Part shown: piece by piece, positions 54,950 to 62,861 of the stretch
Layout of the letters: every line of letters begins with the position of its first letter
Position numbering within the stretch: the first letter of the stretch is position 1
Assembly: GCF_002208135.1 (NCBI RefSeq)
Contig: NZ_CP021646.1
Span: forward strand, 1,347,501 to 1,411,500
Direction of reading: 5' to 3'
From: Pseudoalteromonas piscicida
Lineage (GTDB): Bacteria > Pseudomonadota > Gammaproteobacteria > Enterobacterales > Alteromonadaceae
Length of the DNA: 64,000 bases
Position numbers and translations under genes: made by a program
The notes under the pieces: generated by a model
Databases searched by the model: none
Seen by the model: only the letters and a program-made list of their open reading frames with translations
Told to the model about the DNA's origin: nothing

Positions 54950-54965
54950 TTTATTAGTTCCCAAC

Positions 54966-54994
54966 AATGGCGCCCGAAGCGGCGCCATTTTTGT
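54966..54994 (+). terminator. Terminator of the hydrolase-ABC operon
   Basis: AATGGCGCC-CGAAGC-GGCGCCATT followed by TTTTG, 17 bases after the permease stop. Confidence 0.88.
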
Positions 54995-55091
54995 ATTTTA
55001 CCTCATCTCAATTTCACGTATAATCGGCGCCCCATAATTGATGTAGTAATGTACTAGCGCGATAACGCCCACAGTACACAGTTGAGTAAGT

Positions 55092-56006
55092 ATGAATACG
55101 GCACCTAACACCATGACAGAGCAAGATAATCGCAAAGAAGTTTTAGAGTTTAATAAGCTGCAAAAGCGTCTGCGCCGTAATGTCGGCAACGCCATCAAAG
55201 ATTACAATATGATCGAAGAAGGCGATGTGGTGATGGCTTGTATCAGCGGTGGTAAGGATTCATTCGCCATGCTGGATATTTTACTTAGTCTAAAAAAAGC
55301 GGCACCAATTCACTTTGATGTGGTGGCAGTCAATCTGGATCAAAAGCAGCCTGGGTTTCCAGAGCATATCTTACCAGAATACTTTGAAACGTTAGACATT
55401 CCTTATTACATCATTGATAAAGATACTTACTCAGTCGTAAAAGAGAAAGTACCAGAGGGCAAAACGACTTGTGGTCTTTGTTCACGCTTGCGTCGTGGCA
55501 CTTTGTACTCATTTGCAGAAAAAATTGGCGCGACTAAAATCGCACTGGGTCATCACTTAGATGATATTGTCGAAACGCTGTTTTTAAACATGTTCTACGG
55601 TGCAAGAATGAAAGCGATGCCACCAAAGCTGCGCTCAGACGATGGTCGTAATGTGGTGATCCGCCCATTGACTTACGCACGTGAAAAAGATCTCATTCAA
55701 TATGCCGAACATAAGGATTTTCCTATTATTCCGTGTAACCTGTGTGGTTCGCAGGAAAACCTGCAACGTCAAAACATTAAATCTATGTTGGTAGAGTGGG
55801 ATAAGAAGACGCCAGGTCGAGTAGAAAATATCTTCAAATCGATTCAGAATGTTAGTCCAAGCCAACTGGCTGACACCGATCTGTTTGACTTCGAAAGTCT
55901 GCCCCTAGATAGAGACGGAGAGCGTGAAGCTTATGACTTTAATGAGGCCGTGGTTTCCTCTACAAACATTGATGAATCATTATTTATTGATGTTACCAAT
56001 ATTTAA
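55092..56006 (+). CDS. ttcA: tRNA 2-thiocytidine biosynthesis protein TtcA
   Basis: 304 residues. N-terminal PP-loop ATPase with [12 protein letters not shown] (residues 53-64); [10 protein letters not shown] and IPCNLCGSQ supply the cysteines that in TtcA bind the iron-sulphur cluster and accept sulphur. [19 protein letters not shown] is also conserved. It thiolates C32 of certain tRNAs in the cytoplasm, using ATP. Single gene with its own promoter region. Confidence 0.96.
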   Translation: MNTAPNTMTEQDNRKEVLEFNKLQKRLRRNVGNAIKDYNMIEEGDVVMACISGGKDSFAMLDILLSLKKAAPIHFDVVAVNLDQKQPGFPEHILPEYFETLDIPYYIIDKDTYSVVKEKVPEGKTTCGLCSRLRRGTLYSFAEKIGATKIALGHHLDDIVETLFLNMFYGARMKAMPPKLRSDDGRNVVIRPLTYAREKDLIQYAEHKDFPIIPCNLCGSQENLQRQNIKSMLVEWDKKTPGRVENIFKSIQNVSPSQLADTDLFDFESLPLDRDGEREAYDFNEAVVSSTNIDESLFIDVTNI

Positions 56007-56026
56007 TTTGCAGTATTGATGTTCTC

Positions 56027-56051
56027 AGACTAGGTCAAATAGGCCTAGTCT
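56027..56051 (+). terminator. Hairpin after ttcA
   Basis: AGACTAGG-TCAAATAGG-CCTAGTCT, perfect 8-base stem, followed only by AAAAC; a terminator without strong T-tract. Confidence 0.5.
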
Positions 56052-56211
56052 AAAACTCAATAATCCGTACTTCAAATACTTAACCACGCTCGCTTTCCAG
56101 TCGACTAAAAGCCTTTCACTTTTAATAACCTGCCAATTTTCCTGTTCTCTAACTCATAAAGTTAGTAGAGAAAACGACATCTGCATGAGATATTTTTGCT
56201 CACGATGAATT

Positions 56212-56373
56212 ATACCAATTAGTCTTAATACTTGCTCAATTTGAAGGAGCAAATCTGACGCTAACTGTGTTAAAAATTTTTCATTTAGAACAACTAAATA
56301 GCAAAATTTTCGCCGTGTTATCGACAAGATTTTCTCGCCTCAAAATAGATCACTTAATTAAGCGAATTGGTAT
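56212..56373. repeat. Dispersed palindromic repeat, copy 3 (most complete)
   Basis: 162 bases bounded by inverted ends: ATACCAATTAGTCTTAAT at the left, and at the right AATTGGTAT preceded by CTTAATTAAGCG (reverse complement begins ATACCAATTCGCTTAAT). This is MITE- or REP-like, with no coding capacity. It shares a 29-base identical block with copy 1. It lies in the 541-base gap between ttcA and the siderophore receptor; the rest of that gap holds the ttcA hairpin and Fur-box-like sites. Confidence 0.75.
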
Positions 56374-56469
56374 TAGATGAAGTGTAAAACAAATCATATC
56401 TACTCTCTTAAAGTAAAGTTTAGATGAGTTGGTACTTACTCTTAATTTTGCGAAAAATGCAATTAAATG

Positions 56470-56510
56470 CATGATAATTATTTTAAATGTAACTAATAAT
56501 TGTTATCATT
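56470..56510 (+). promoter_or_regulatory. Tandem Fur-box-like sites upstream of the siderophore receptor
   Basis: TGATAACAATTATTA (minus strand, about 56494-56508) agrees at 13 of 15 positions with the Fur motif TGATAATnATTATCA. A second, weaker site TGATAATTATTTTAA starts at 56472. Both lie 40-80 bases before the receptor ATG, suggesting iron repression of the receptor-PepSY operon. Confidence 0.55.
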
Positions 56511-56547
56511 TGTCTGCGCTTTAATAATAACTAAGTTGTGGCTCTAA

Positions 56548-58701
56548 ATGAAAACAGTATCAAAATTATCCCTTATCGCGTTAGCGATTATGTATCCCTC
56601 TTTGTATGCGTCAGCTCAGCAGCAATCAGAAGAAGATAAGCTTCAAGACAAAGAAATAGAAAAAATAACCGTCGTTAGCCGAACATTAAATTTATATCGT
56701 AATGGTGAGTCTTCTACAGGGAAGCTTGCGGTTGACCCACTTAACTCGACCCAGATGGTGACTTCTCTCAATGCAAATTTGATCCGTGATTTAGCAGCAA
56801 GAGATGCTAAAGATCTCTATCGTAATATCGCGGGAGTAAGCCAATTTAGCTACGCAGGGGTAACTGCACGTGGCTTTCGTCAAGAAGAAATCTATTTTGA
56901 TGGTCTAAGAGGCGACCCATATGTTGGGTTTAATGTCCCGCAGCTATTTAATGTAGAGCGTGTCGACTTTTTAAAAGGTCCCGCCGGTATGCTGTATGGA
57001 CCTGGGGCACCTGGTGGATTATTCAACTATATAACTAAAAAGCCGCAATCTGAGTTTAGTGCCAACACCCGTATCATTGCAGGCACAGATAGCCGCTATG
57101 GTGCTTCTGGCGAAGTGACTGGTGAAGTAGCACAAGCGCAAAGTATTCGTCTGGGGGCGTTTTACGAACAACAAGATACCTACCGCGATAATAGTGCCAG
57201 CGAAGTGGCAATTGTGGATGCAGGTTACGCTTATGATTTTGATGATGCTCGTTTGATTTTGCAATACACGCACTACAAACAGGACTTAGACGCAAATCGC
57301 TTACGCGGTGTCCCCGCTGGTGATGACGGTGAGTTTTTAACCACACCATCATGGAACCATAACGAGCCTACAGACTTTTTAAATCTAACCTCAGATGTAT
57401 TGCAAGCGAGTGTTGTTGGGGATTTGAGTCCATCGCTAAGCTACAACGTTGCGCTTCGCTACATAGATAATGAGCAAGAACAAAATTATCATGAACCAAG
57501 AGCACTCATCGACAGCAATCATGATGGTCAAATCGATTTGGTCGCACGTGAGTTTCGAGATCAACTAAGAGCCCAGTCTCAGCTATCTTTTGCGGCTAAC
57601 TTTGTATACGAAACACAAGTACTTGGCGCTGAGCAGCGTACCGCATTTGGACTAGATATATATTCTGGTGAAGAAGATGCGTTGTTGGGTCGAGCATCAG
57701 CATCTAATGACTTTGTGACTCGATACTTAAATGGTACGTCGTTAGGCTCGGATATTTTGCCTTTGTCTCTCTACAATCCTAATTATGGCGAAACGCAGCC
57801 AAACCAATACAATGTGAAGTTTGCACCAGAAAGTACAACAAAACAAAAGCGTAATGGTACCTATGTACTCAACGAGCTCGCTTGGGAAAAAGTGACGCTT
57901 GTTGCAGGCGTACGTTACGACAGGTTTGAAGACGATGCCAATGGCAGTAAGTTTGATGATACCAATGTCAGCTTCAGAATTGGCGGTATCTACAAGCTAT
58001 CTGAGGATATCTCATTGTATTCACAGTGGGCTGATTCTTACGAACCTCAAAGCGTATCCAGTCAGGACGAAAAAGCGGGTGGTCCATTTGAGCCAACGAC
58101 GGGTGATATCATTGAAGTTGGGCTTAACGCAGAGTTATTTGACGGAAGTACATTGCTAAAAGTGGCTGGTTATCAGATAACAAGGCAAAACTTGCTACAA
58201 AATACAGGTACAGATCCTGAGCAAGATGGTGTTGATAATTTAGCGCCAATCGGAGAAATCACGAGTAAAGGCCTAGAAATCGAGTTGATCACCGACGTGA
58301 CCCCTGACTGGGTAGTAAGCCTAGCCTATGCCTTTAATGATGCGACTATCACTGCGGATAATGGCGCTGGTGGGATCCGCAATAGTGTTGGCGATAAATT
58401 TGCCAACGCCCCTGAAAATCAGTTTGGGGTGTGGACTCGATATCAGATCCCTGAGTGGAATTTGGCTTTCGCAGTTGGCGGTAACTATGTGGATGAGCAG
58501 CTTAGTCTATCTGGCCAAACACTAAATTCCTACTTCGTCGCTGACACCTCAATTATTTGGGAGTTGGATAACTACAGTGTGCTGTTCAGAGTTGAAAATG
58601 TATTCGACAAAGAGTATGCCGAGTCGGGCTTCTTAGCGCGCACAGGACACTTTCCGGGCGATCCAAGAAATGCTTTCCTTGAGTTTACCTACAACTGGTA
58701 A
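56548..58701 (+). CDS. TonB-dependent siderophore receptor
   Basis: 717 residues. Signal peptide (MKTVSKLSLIALAIMYPSLYASA), region EIEKITVVSRTLNLYRNGESSTG, plug (GVTARGFRQEEIYFDGLRGD, VERVDFLKGPAGMLYGPGAPGGLFNYITKKPQ) and a 22-strand type barrel ending FLEFTYNW, aromatic as expected. The LKGPAGMLYG...GGxxNxITK motif is characteristic of ferric-siderophore receptors (FhuA/FpvA type). The upstream Fur-like sites and the PepSY gene downstream support iron acquisition. The exact siderophore is unknown. Confidence 0.93.
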   Translation: MKTVSKLSLIALAIMYPSLYASAQQQSEEDKLQDKEIEKITVVSRTLNLYRNGESSTGKLAVDPLNSTQMVTSLNANLIRDLAARDAKDLYRNIAGVSQFSYAGVTARGFRQEEIYFDGLRGDPYVGFNVPQLFNVERVDFLKGPAGMLYGPGAPGGLFNYITKKPQSEFSANTRIIAGTDSRYGASGEVTGEVAQAQSIRLGAFYEQQDTYRDNSASEVAIVDAGYAYDFDDARLILQYTHYKQDLDANRLRGVPAGDDGEFLTTPSWNHNEPTDFLNLTSDVLQASVVGDLSPSLSYNVALRYIDNEQEQNYHEPRALIDSNHDGQIDLVAREFRDQLRAQSQLSFAANFVYETQVLGAEQRTAFGLDIYSGEEDALLGRASASNDFVTRYLNGTSLGSDILPLSLYNPNYGETQPNQYNVKFAPESTTKQKRNGTYVLNELAWEKVTLVAGVRYDRFEDDANGSKFDDTNVSFRIGGIYKLSEDISLYSQWADSYEPQSVSSQDEKAGGPFEPTTGDIIEVGLNAELFDGSTLLKVAGYQITRQNLLQNTGTDPEQDGVDNLAPIGEITSKGLEIELITDVTPDWVVSLAYAFNDATITADNGAGGIRNSVGDKFANAPENQFGVWTRYQIPEWNLAFAVGGNYVDEQLSLSGQTLNSYFVADTSIIWELDNYSVLFRVENVFDKEYAESGFLARTGHFPGDPRNAFLEFTYNW

Positions 58702-58719
58702 TGCTTAAGTTAATCTGAG

Positions 58720-58743
58720 GCTCGGTGAGTTATCCGAGCTTTG
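58720..58743 (+). terminator. Hairpin between receptor and PepSY genes
   Basis: GCTCGG-TGAGTTAT-CCGAGC followed by TTTG. Only 74 bases separate the two genes, so it may be a partial terminator that lowers expression of the second gene. Confidence 0.4.
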
Positions 58744-58774
58744 ATAATGAAAACCAGCCCTTGTGAGGACTAAC

Positions 58775-59971
58775 ATGGCGGACAAAGCTAGACAAAGAAA
58801 GCGACTACGCAAGTTATATGATTTACATGCCTGGGTAGGCTTTCAACTAGCGGCCGTTATGTTTGTGATCCTCGCAACGGGCACCATCGCAACTGTTTCA
58901 AATGAATTAGACTGGCTTGTTTTTGATCAAATGCGTGCAAGCGATAAGCCCGCAGATGTAAATGGTCAAACAGCCGCGTCGTGGAAAAACATGTATGCGT
59001 CGATAGCTGAGCGCTATCCTGAAGGCCGTATTATTACGTTAGGTACGATGGGAAGCGACTACTTTACCTATCGAGCACGGGTGGCTTTCGAGGCTAAAAG
59101 TGATAGGTATGTGCACGTCGATCAATGGACGTATGAAGTAACCGGCGACATCCCATTACTTACCATTCAACGATTTTTTAGAGATTTGCACCGTTATCTA
59201 TTTATGCCTGCGGTGCCTGGGCTGCCAATCGTCACCGCTTTTGCTTTCATTTTAATGATCTCTCTCTACACTGGGCTGAAAACCACACGGAATTGGAAAG
59301 TTGCACTGTGGCGCGTGAGAGTGGCGCAAGGTACAAGAGTGTTTTTGAGTGACTTGCATAAGGTCTTTGGCTTATGGGGACTGTGGTTTACTACGCTTAT
59401 TATTATCACGAGTATCTGGTATTTGTTTGAGTTTAGTGCACGGGTAGCGGGCGTCAGTTTGGAGTCTCCAGCGCCAAGAGTTGAGCGTGTTACAGTGAAA
59501 AAAGACGAGGATACGCTCTGTGCAGAGAAATTTGCAAGCGCTTTTGAGAAAGCGCAAGCTGCTATTCCGAACTGGACGATAACAACCGTACAGCTGCCAA
59601 GAGCAGATACTGCGGTGATGCGTTTTCAAGGAATGAGTACAAACCCTTTGCTTCGGGATAGAGCGCACAAAGTTTATATGGACCCAACAACGCTAGAGGT
59701 TTTAGCAATACAGCAACCTGAAAACATGTCTTTGGGTAATTATCTTAACGAATATGCAGATCCATTACACTTTGGTTATTTTGCTGGGATCACCTCTAAG
59801 CTTATATGGTTTGTGTTTGGTCTTGCGTTAACCGGACTGTCGTTTACCGGCGTGATGATGACATACAAGCGCACTAAGTCTAAAAGTATAACGGGCGCAC
59901 AGTTGGCAACGTTGCCGATATTTTGTTTATCAGCATTTTACTTTTATTTCTGGCTAGCAAGGTATACCTAG
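58775..59971 (+). CDS. PepSY-associated membrane protein (PiuB-like)
   Basis: 398 residues from the ATG at 58775, with TGAGGA just upstream (GTG at 58763 is the alternative). Helix near residues 22-47 (WVGFQLAAVMFVILATGTIATV), further helices near 150, 205 and 345-395. The protein is of the PepSY-TM type: KLYDLHAWVGFQ at the N-terminus and VFLSDLHKVFGLWGLWFT in the middle. Such proteins are found beside siderophore receptors and are thought to be ferric-siderophore reductases of the inner membrane. Its place after the receptor supports that. Confidence 0.85.
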   Translation: MADKARQRKRLRKLYDLHAWVGFQLAAVMFVILATGTIATVSNELDWLVFDQMRASDKPADVNGQTAASWKNMYASIAERYPEGRIITLGTMGSDYFTYRARVAFEAKSDRYVHVDQWTYEVTGDIPLLTIQRFFRDLHRYLFMPAVPGLPIVTAFAFILMISLYTGLKTTRNWKVALWRVRVAQGTRVFLSDLHKVFGLWGLWFTTLIIITSIWYLFEFSARVAGVSLESPAPRVERVTVKKDEDTLCAEKFASAFEKAQAAIPNWTITTVQLPRADTAVMRFQGMSTNPLLRDRAHKVYMDPTTLEVLAIQQPENMSLGNYLNEYADPLHFGYFAGITSKLIWFVFGLALTGLSFTGVMMTYKRTKSKSITGAQLATLPIFCLSAFYFYFWLARYT

Positions 59972-59978
59972 AAGGGCG

Positions 59979-60003
59979 TGTGCGGCTGGTTATTTGCCGC
60001 ACA
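59979..60003. terminator. Hairpin between PepSY and uspE genes
   Basis: TGTGCGGC-TGGTTATTT-GCCGCACA, perfect 8-base stem between convergent genes, without a T-tract. Confidence 0.5.
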
Positions 60004-60025
60004 TTAAATTAATTTGAGCACTGAG

Positions 60026-60949
60026 TTAGTCTTCTAATGGGGATTTATAGCCATCAGGCTTTAATGCTAAGACATCACAGTCTAAGCTATCGATCACATG
60101 CTCAGCTGTATTACCAACTAGCGCTGCACTCAGTCCGGTGCGACCGACAGTGCCAATGACTACCAACTCAGCGTCTTTTTCTTTAGCAACGTAGGGTATA
60201 ACGTCCTCTGGTAGACCTTCTTTGATGATGCAATCGCTTTTATCCATGGAATAAGTGTTTGCGAGTGCAAAAGTCTCGTCTTCATGATGCTTTTTAACTG
60301 CTTCGTTGTATTGAGACGGATTAAACTCGGGAATTTCAATCGCTATATTGACAGGTGTTGCTGGGTAGGTGTTTACCAGGGTCAATTTTGCATTGGCCAA
60401 TTCACATAAAAACTGAGCGTCAGTAATGATTCGTTTATTGAGTGCTTGATGTTGCTCGTTATCACTAACAGAGTTGACTGCTGCAATAATATTGCCTTGA
60501 TCTGGCCAAGCGTGATCCTTAACAAGCAATAAAGGTGCAGGGCATTTGCGAATTAAATGCCAGTCGGTTGGGGTGAAGATAACTGACTTTAGGGTATCGT
60601 GCTGATGCGTGGATTTAATCACCAAGTCATAATCATGCGCCAGCACGGTTTTAATAATCGCTTCGTAGGGGCGGTTGTGCCACAACACTTTAGTTTGGAT
60701 ACTAACACCAGAAAAGCCCTTAACCATATCGGCAAGCCATGCTTCTCTGTCCTTGATCACCGCTTCACGCATTGCTTCACGCTCGTCTTTAGACAACATC
60801 GTGGTCATTTCATAAGAGAAGTCATAAATAGACATAAATGCAGTGATGGCTGCACCGGTGCGCTTGGCAAGATTGATAGAGCGTTCTAAGCTATTTTGGC
60901 GCTCTTTGGTTGGATCAATTACGGTGAGTATACTTTTGATTTTATCCAC
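60026..60949 (-). CDS. uspE: Universal stress protein E
   Basis: 307 residues from the GTG at 60949, chosen because AAGGAG lies 7 bases upstream; a longer ATG frame begins at 60997 but without such a site. Two tandem Usp domains: the first begins [36 protein letters not shown], the second [26 protein letters not shown], with the ATP-type Gly motif visible only in the second. The length is near the 316 of E. coli UspE. Placement directly downstream of fnr on the same strand is the same as in E. coli. Confidence 0.92.
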   Translation of the reverse strand: [307 protein letters not shown]

Positions 60950-60973
60950 GACTATCTCCTTAAACGGTATGCA

Positions 60974-61010
60974 AATAGAGTCAGAAGTTTTTGTCACTAC
61001 TGACTCTATT
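60974..61010 (-). other. Long inverted repeat in the uspE leader
   Basis: AATAGAGTCAG (60974-60984) and CTGACTCTATT (61000-61010), a perfect 11-base pair around a 15-base loop, 25 bases upstream of the uspE start. It may end fnr transcription in part or shape the uspE leader. Confidence 0.45.
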
Positions 61011-61067
61011 GAGTGTAACCGATCTTATCTAAGGATAAAGTCTTAACGATAAATAGTTTGTTCTAAA

Positions 61068-61802
61068 TCAAGCTGTAATCGCGGCTGTTTCAGCAAGGGC
61101 TGTCGCGTCAATAATGGTGATAAACTTGCCTTCAACCTTGATAGTTCCCGCTTTTTGGAAACGGCTGAGCAAACGACTAATGGTTTCTACAGTTAGGCCC
61201 AGATAATTACCAATTTCGCCGCGTGTCATCGTAAAGCGGAATTCTTTACGAGAAAAGCCACGCTCGCCAAAGCGATTTGAAAGGTTATAAATAAAAGTTG
61301 CTAAACGTTCTTCCGCAGTCTTTTTATTCAATAATAACAGCATCTCTTGGTCGTAATTGATTTCACTACTCATTAACCGCATTATCTGCTGGCGTAGTTT
61401 TGGTAGCTTGCCCGCTAATTCATCTAGGGTATCAAAAGGGATCTCGCACACCATAGAGGTTTCTAAAGCTTGTGCGAAGCTTTGGTGCTGCATTTTATTG
61501 ATGGCATCAAAACCGACAAGATCGCCCGCAAGGTGAAATCCTGTGATCTGCTCATCACCTTGTTCAGACAGTGTGTAGCTTTTAAATGAACCTGAACGAA
61601 CAGCAAAGATGGCGTTCAATGGCGCACCAGACTCGAAGAGAAAATCTCCTTTGTGAAGCGGCTTTTTACGTTCGATGATTTCATCTAACTTGTCCATTTC
61701 GCTGCCATTGAGCGAAAATGGTAGGCAAAGTTGACTGATACTGCAATTGTTGCAGCTGATTGTGCATTGGCTCTTTGAGCGGTTTTGATTACTTAAGTCC
61801 AT
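61068..61802 (-). CDS. fnr: Fumarate/nitrate reduction regulator FNR
   Basis: 244 residues. Oxygen-sensing cysteines Cys17, Cys20 and Cys26 ([15 protein letters not shown]), plus Cys119 (TSMVCEIPF), correspond to the four [4Fe-4S] ligands of E. coli FNR. A cyclic-nucleotide-binding-like domain is followed by a helix-turn-helix with [23 protein letters not shown], nearly identical to FNR's recognition region. It switches on anaerobic and microaerobic genes. Neighbours are uspE downstream and cbb3 oxidase assembly genes upstream on the same strand, a block common in gammaproteobacteria. Confidence 0.97.
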   Translation of the reverse strand: MDLSNQNRSKSQCTISCNNCSISQLCLPFSLNGSEMDKLDEIIERKKPLHKGDFLFESGAPLNAIFAVRSGSFKSYTLSEQGDEQITGFHLAGDLVGFDAINKMQHQSFAQALETSMVCEIPFDTLDELAGKLPKLRQQIMRLMSSEINYDQEMLLLLNKKTAEERLATFIYNLSNRFGERGFSRKEFRFTMTRGEIGNYLGLTVETISRLLSRFQKAGTIKVEGKFITIIDATALAETAAITA

Positions 61803-61987
61803 AAAATTTCCATAAGTCTATGACGCACGTGAAGGCGACCTAGTATCAAAGAATAACGTCCTTAGTACTACAGATCGCCGCAAACTCATATGACACGCAA
61901 AAGAAAACTTGGTTACCAATTGGAGCTCCTAATCTCAAAGCGCTAACCAATAATCTTAAATGATGAGTTTGCTAAGATAAGGATAGG

Positions 61988-62659
61988 TTAATGTACTAAC
62001 TTATCAGTTGCAATAATAATTAAATAAACACCATACCAAATCAGTAGGTTCCCCATAATAATACGAGTAACTAAATGATTTATAAACTTTTGTAGTAGCT
62101 GCGCAGATTGTCCTATTGCAACCAGCGCAGGCATAGTACCAGCACCAAAAGCGAGCATGATAAGCGCTCCCTCGAGCGGCGATTTAGCTTGTAATGTCCA
62201 TGTTAAAGCCGAGTAAACTAGGCCACAGGGTAGCCATCCCCATAAGGCGCCGTAGCAAAATGCTTTGGTTTTGGTATTGACAGGCATTAAGTAGCGATTG
62301 AACTTAACGATATGTTGCCAAATCAAGCTTTTAGCAAATGACTCTAACCATTTTAAGGTGCTGGCTAAGCGCATTACGTAGATAGCGACAAGTACCATAA
62401 AAATCCCACTCATCAATTGTAATGCAATGGCGACAGATGTGTTTTGCTTCGCGAGACTTGCCCCAAGTAGGGCAACTAAGCTGCCTGCCAGCGCATAACT
62501 GGAGATACGTCCGATGTTATACAACAGAGTAACAGTCACCGCAGAGAGCTGTTTGCTCGCCAGCTGCAGCGAGCTGGCAATACCACCACACATCACCAAG
62601 CAGTGTCCACTTCCTGCAAGTCCCATTACAAATGCGCTTAGCAAGCTTATCTCATTCAT
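61988..62659 (-). CDS. TauE/SafE (UreH/DsbD-like) membrane protein of the cbb3 cluster
   Basis: 223 residues with about six hydrophobic segments. It starts MNEISLLSAFVMGLAGSGHCLVMCGGI; the HCxxMCGG motif is conserved in the group of sulfite-exporter-like or UreH-like proteins found with cco genes. Its role there is unclear; copper or redox handling for oxidase assembly has been proposed for relatives. It follows ccoS with a one-base gap and precedes fnr. Confidence 0.8.
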   Translation of the reverse strand: MNEISLLSAFVMGLAGSGHCLVMCGGIASSLQLASKQLSAVTVTLLYNIGRISSYALAGSLVALLGASLAKQNTSVAIALQLMSGIFMVLVAIYVMRLASTLKWLESFAKSLIWQHIVKFNRYLMPVNTKTKAFCYGALWGWLPCGLVYSALTWTLQAKSPLEGALIMLAFGAGTMPALVAIGQSAQLLQKFINHLVTRIIMGNLLIWYGVYLIIIATDKLVH

Positions 62660-62660
62660 G

Positions 62661-62861
62661 CTAGTTGTCGTTATTACTCTTGTCAGTTGATGGCTTTACG
62701 GACTTATTACCCGTTTGCACTTTATCGTCATCGAATAAGATGCTGTGGCCCTGTTTATTCAAATCCGAAAATTGCTCGCTTTTTACTGCCCAAAAGAAAA
62801 TGCCAATAGCAATAATGACGAATAAAATGGCGATAGGTATTAATACGTAGATGATACTCAT
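62661..62861 (-). CDS. ccoS: cbb3-type cytochrome oxidase assembly protein CcoS
   Basis: 66 residues from the ATG at 62861, which overlaps the ccoI stop by 4 bases; upstream codons to 62933 lie inside ccoI. One membrane helix (IYVLIPIAILFVIIAIGIFFWAV) followed by KSEQFSDLNKQGHSILFDDD, the CcoS signature (QFDDLexxgxxILxDD type). It helps load cofactors into cbb3 oxidase for growth at low oxygen. Confidence 0.92.
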   Translation of the reverse strand: MSIIYVLIPIAILFVIIAIGIFFWAVKSEQFSDLNKQGHSILFDDDKVQTGNKSVKPSTDKSNNDN

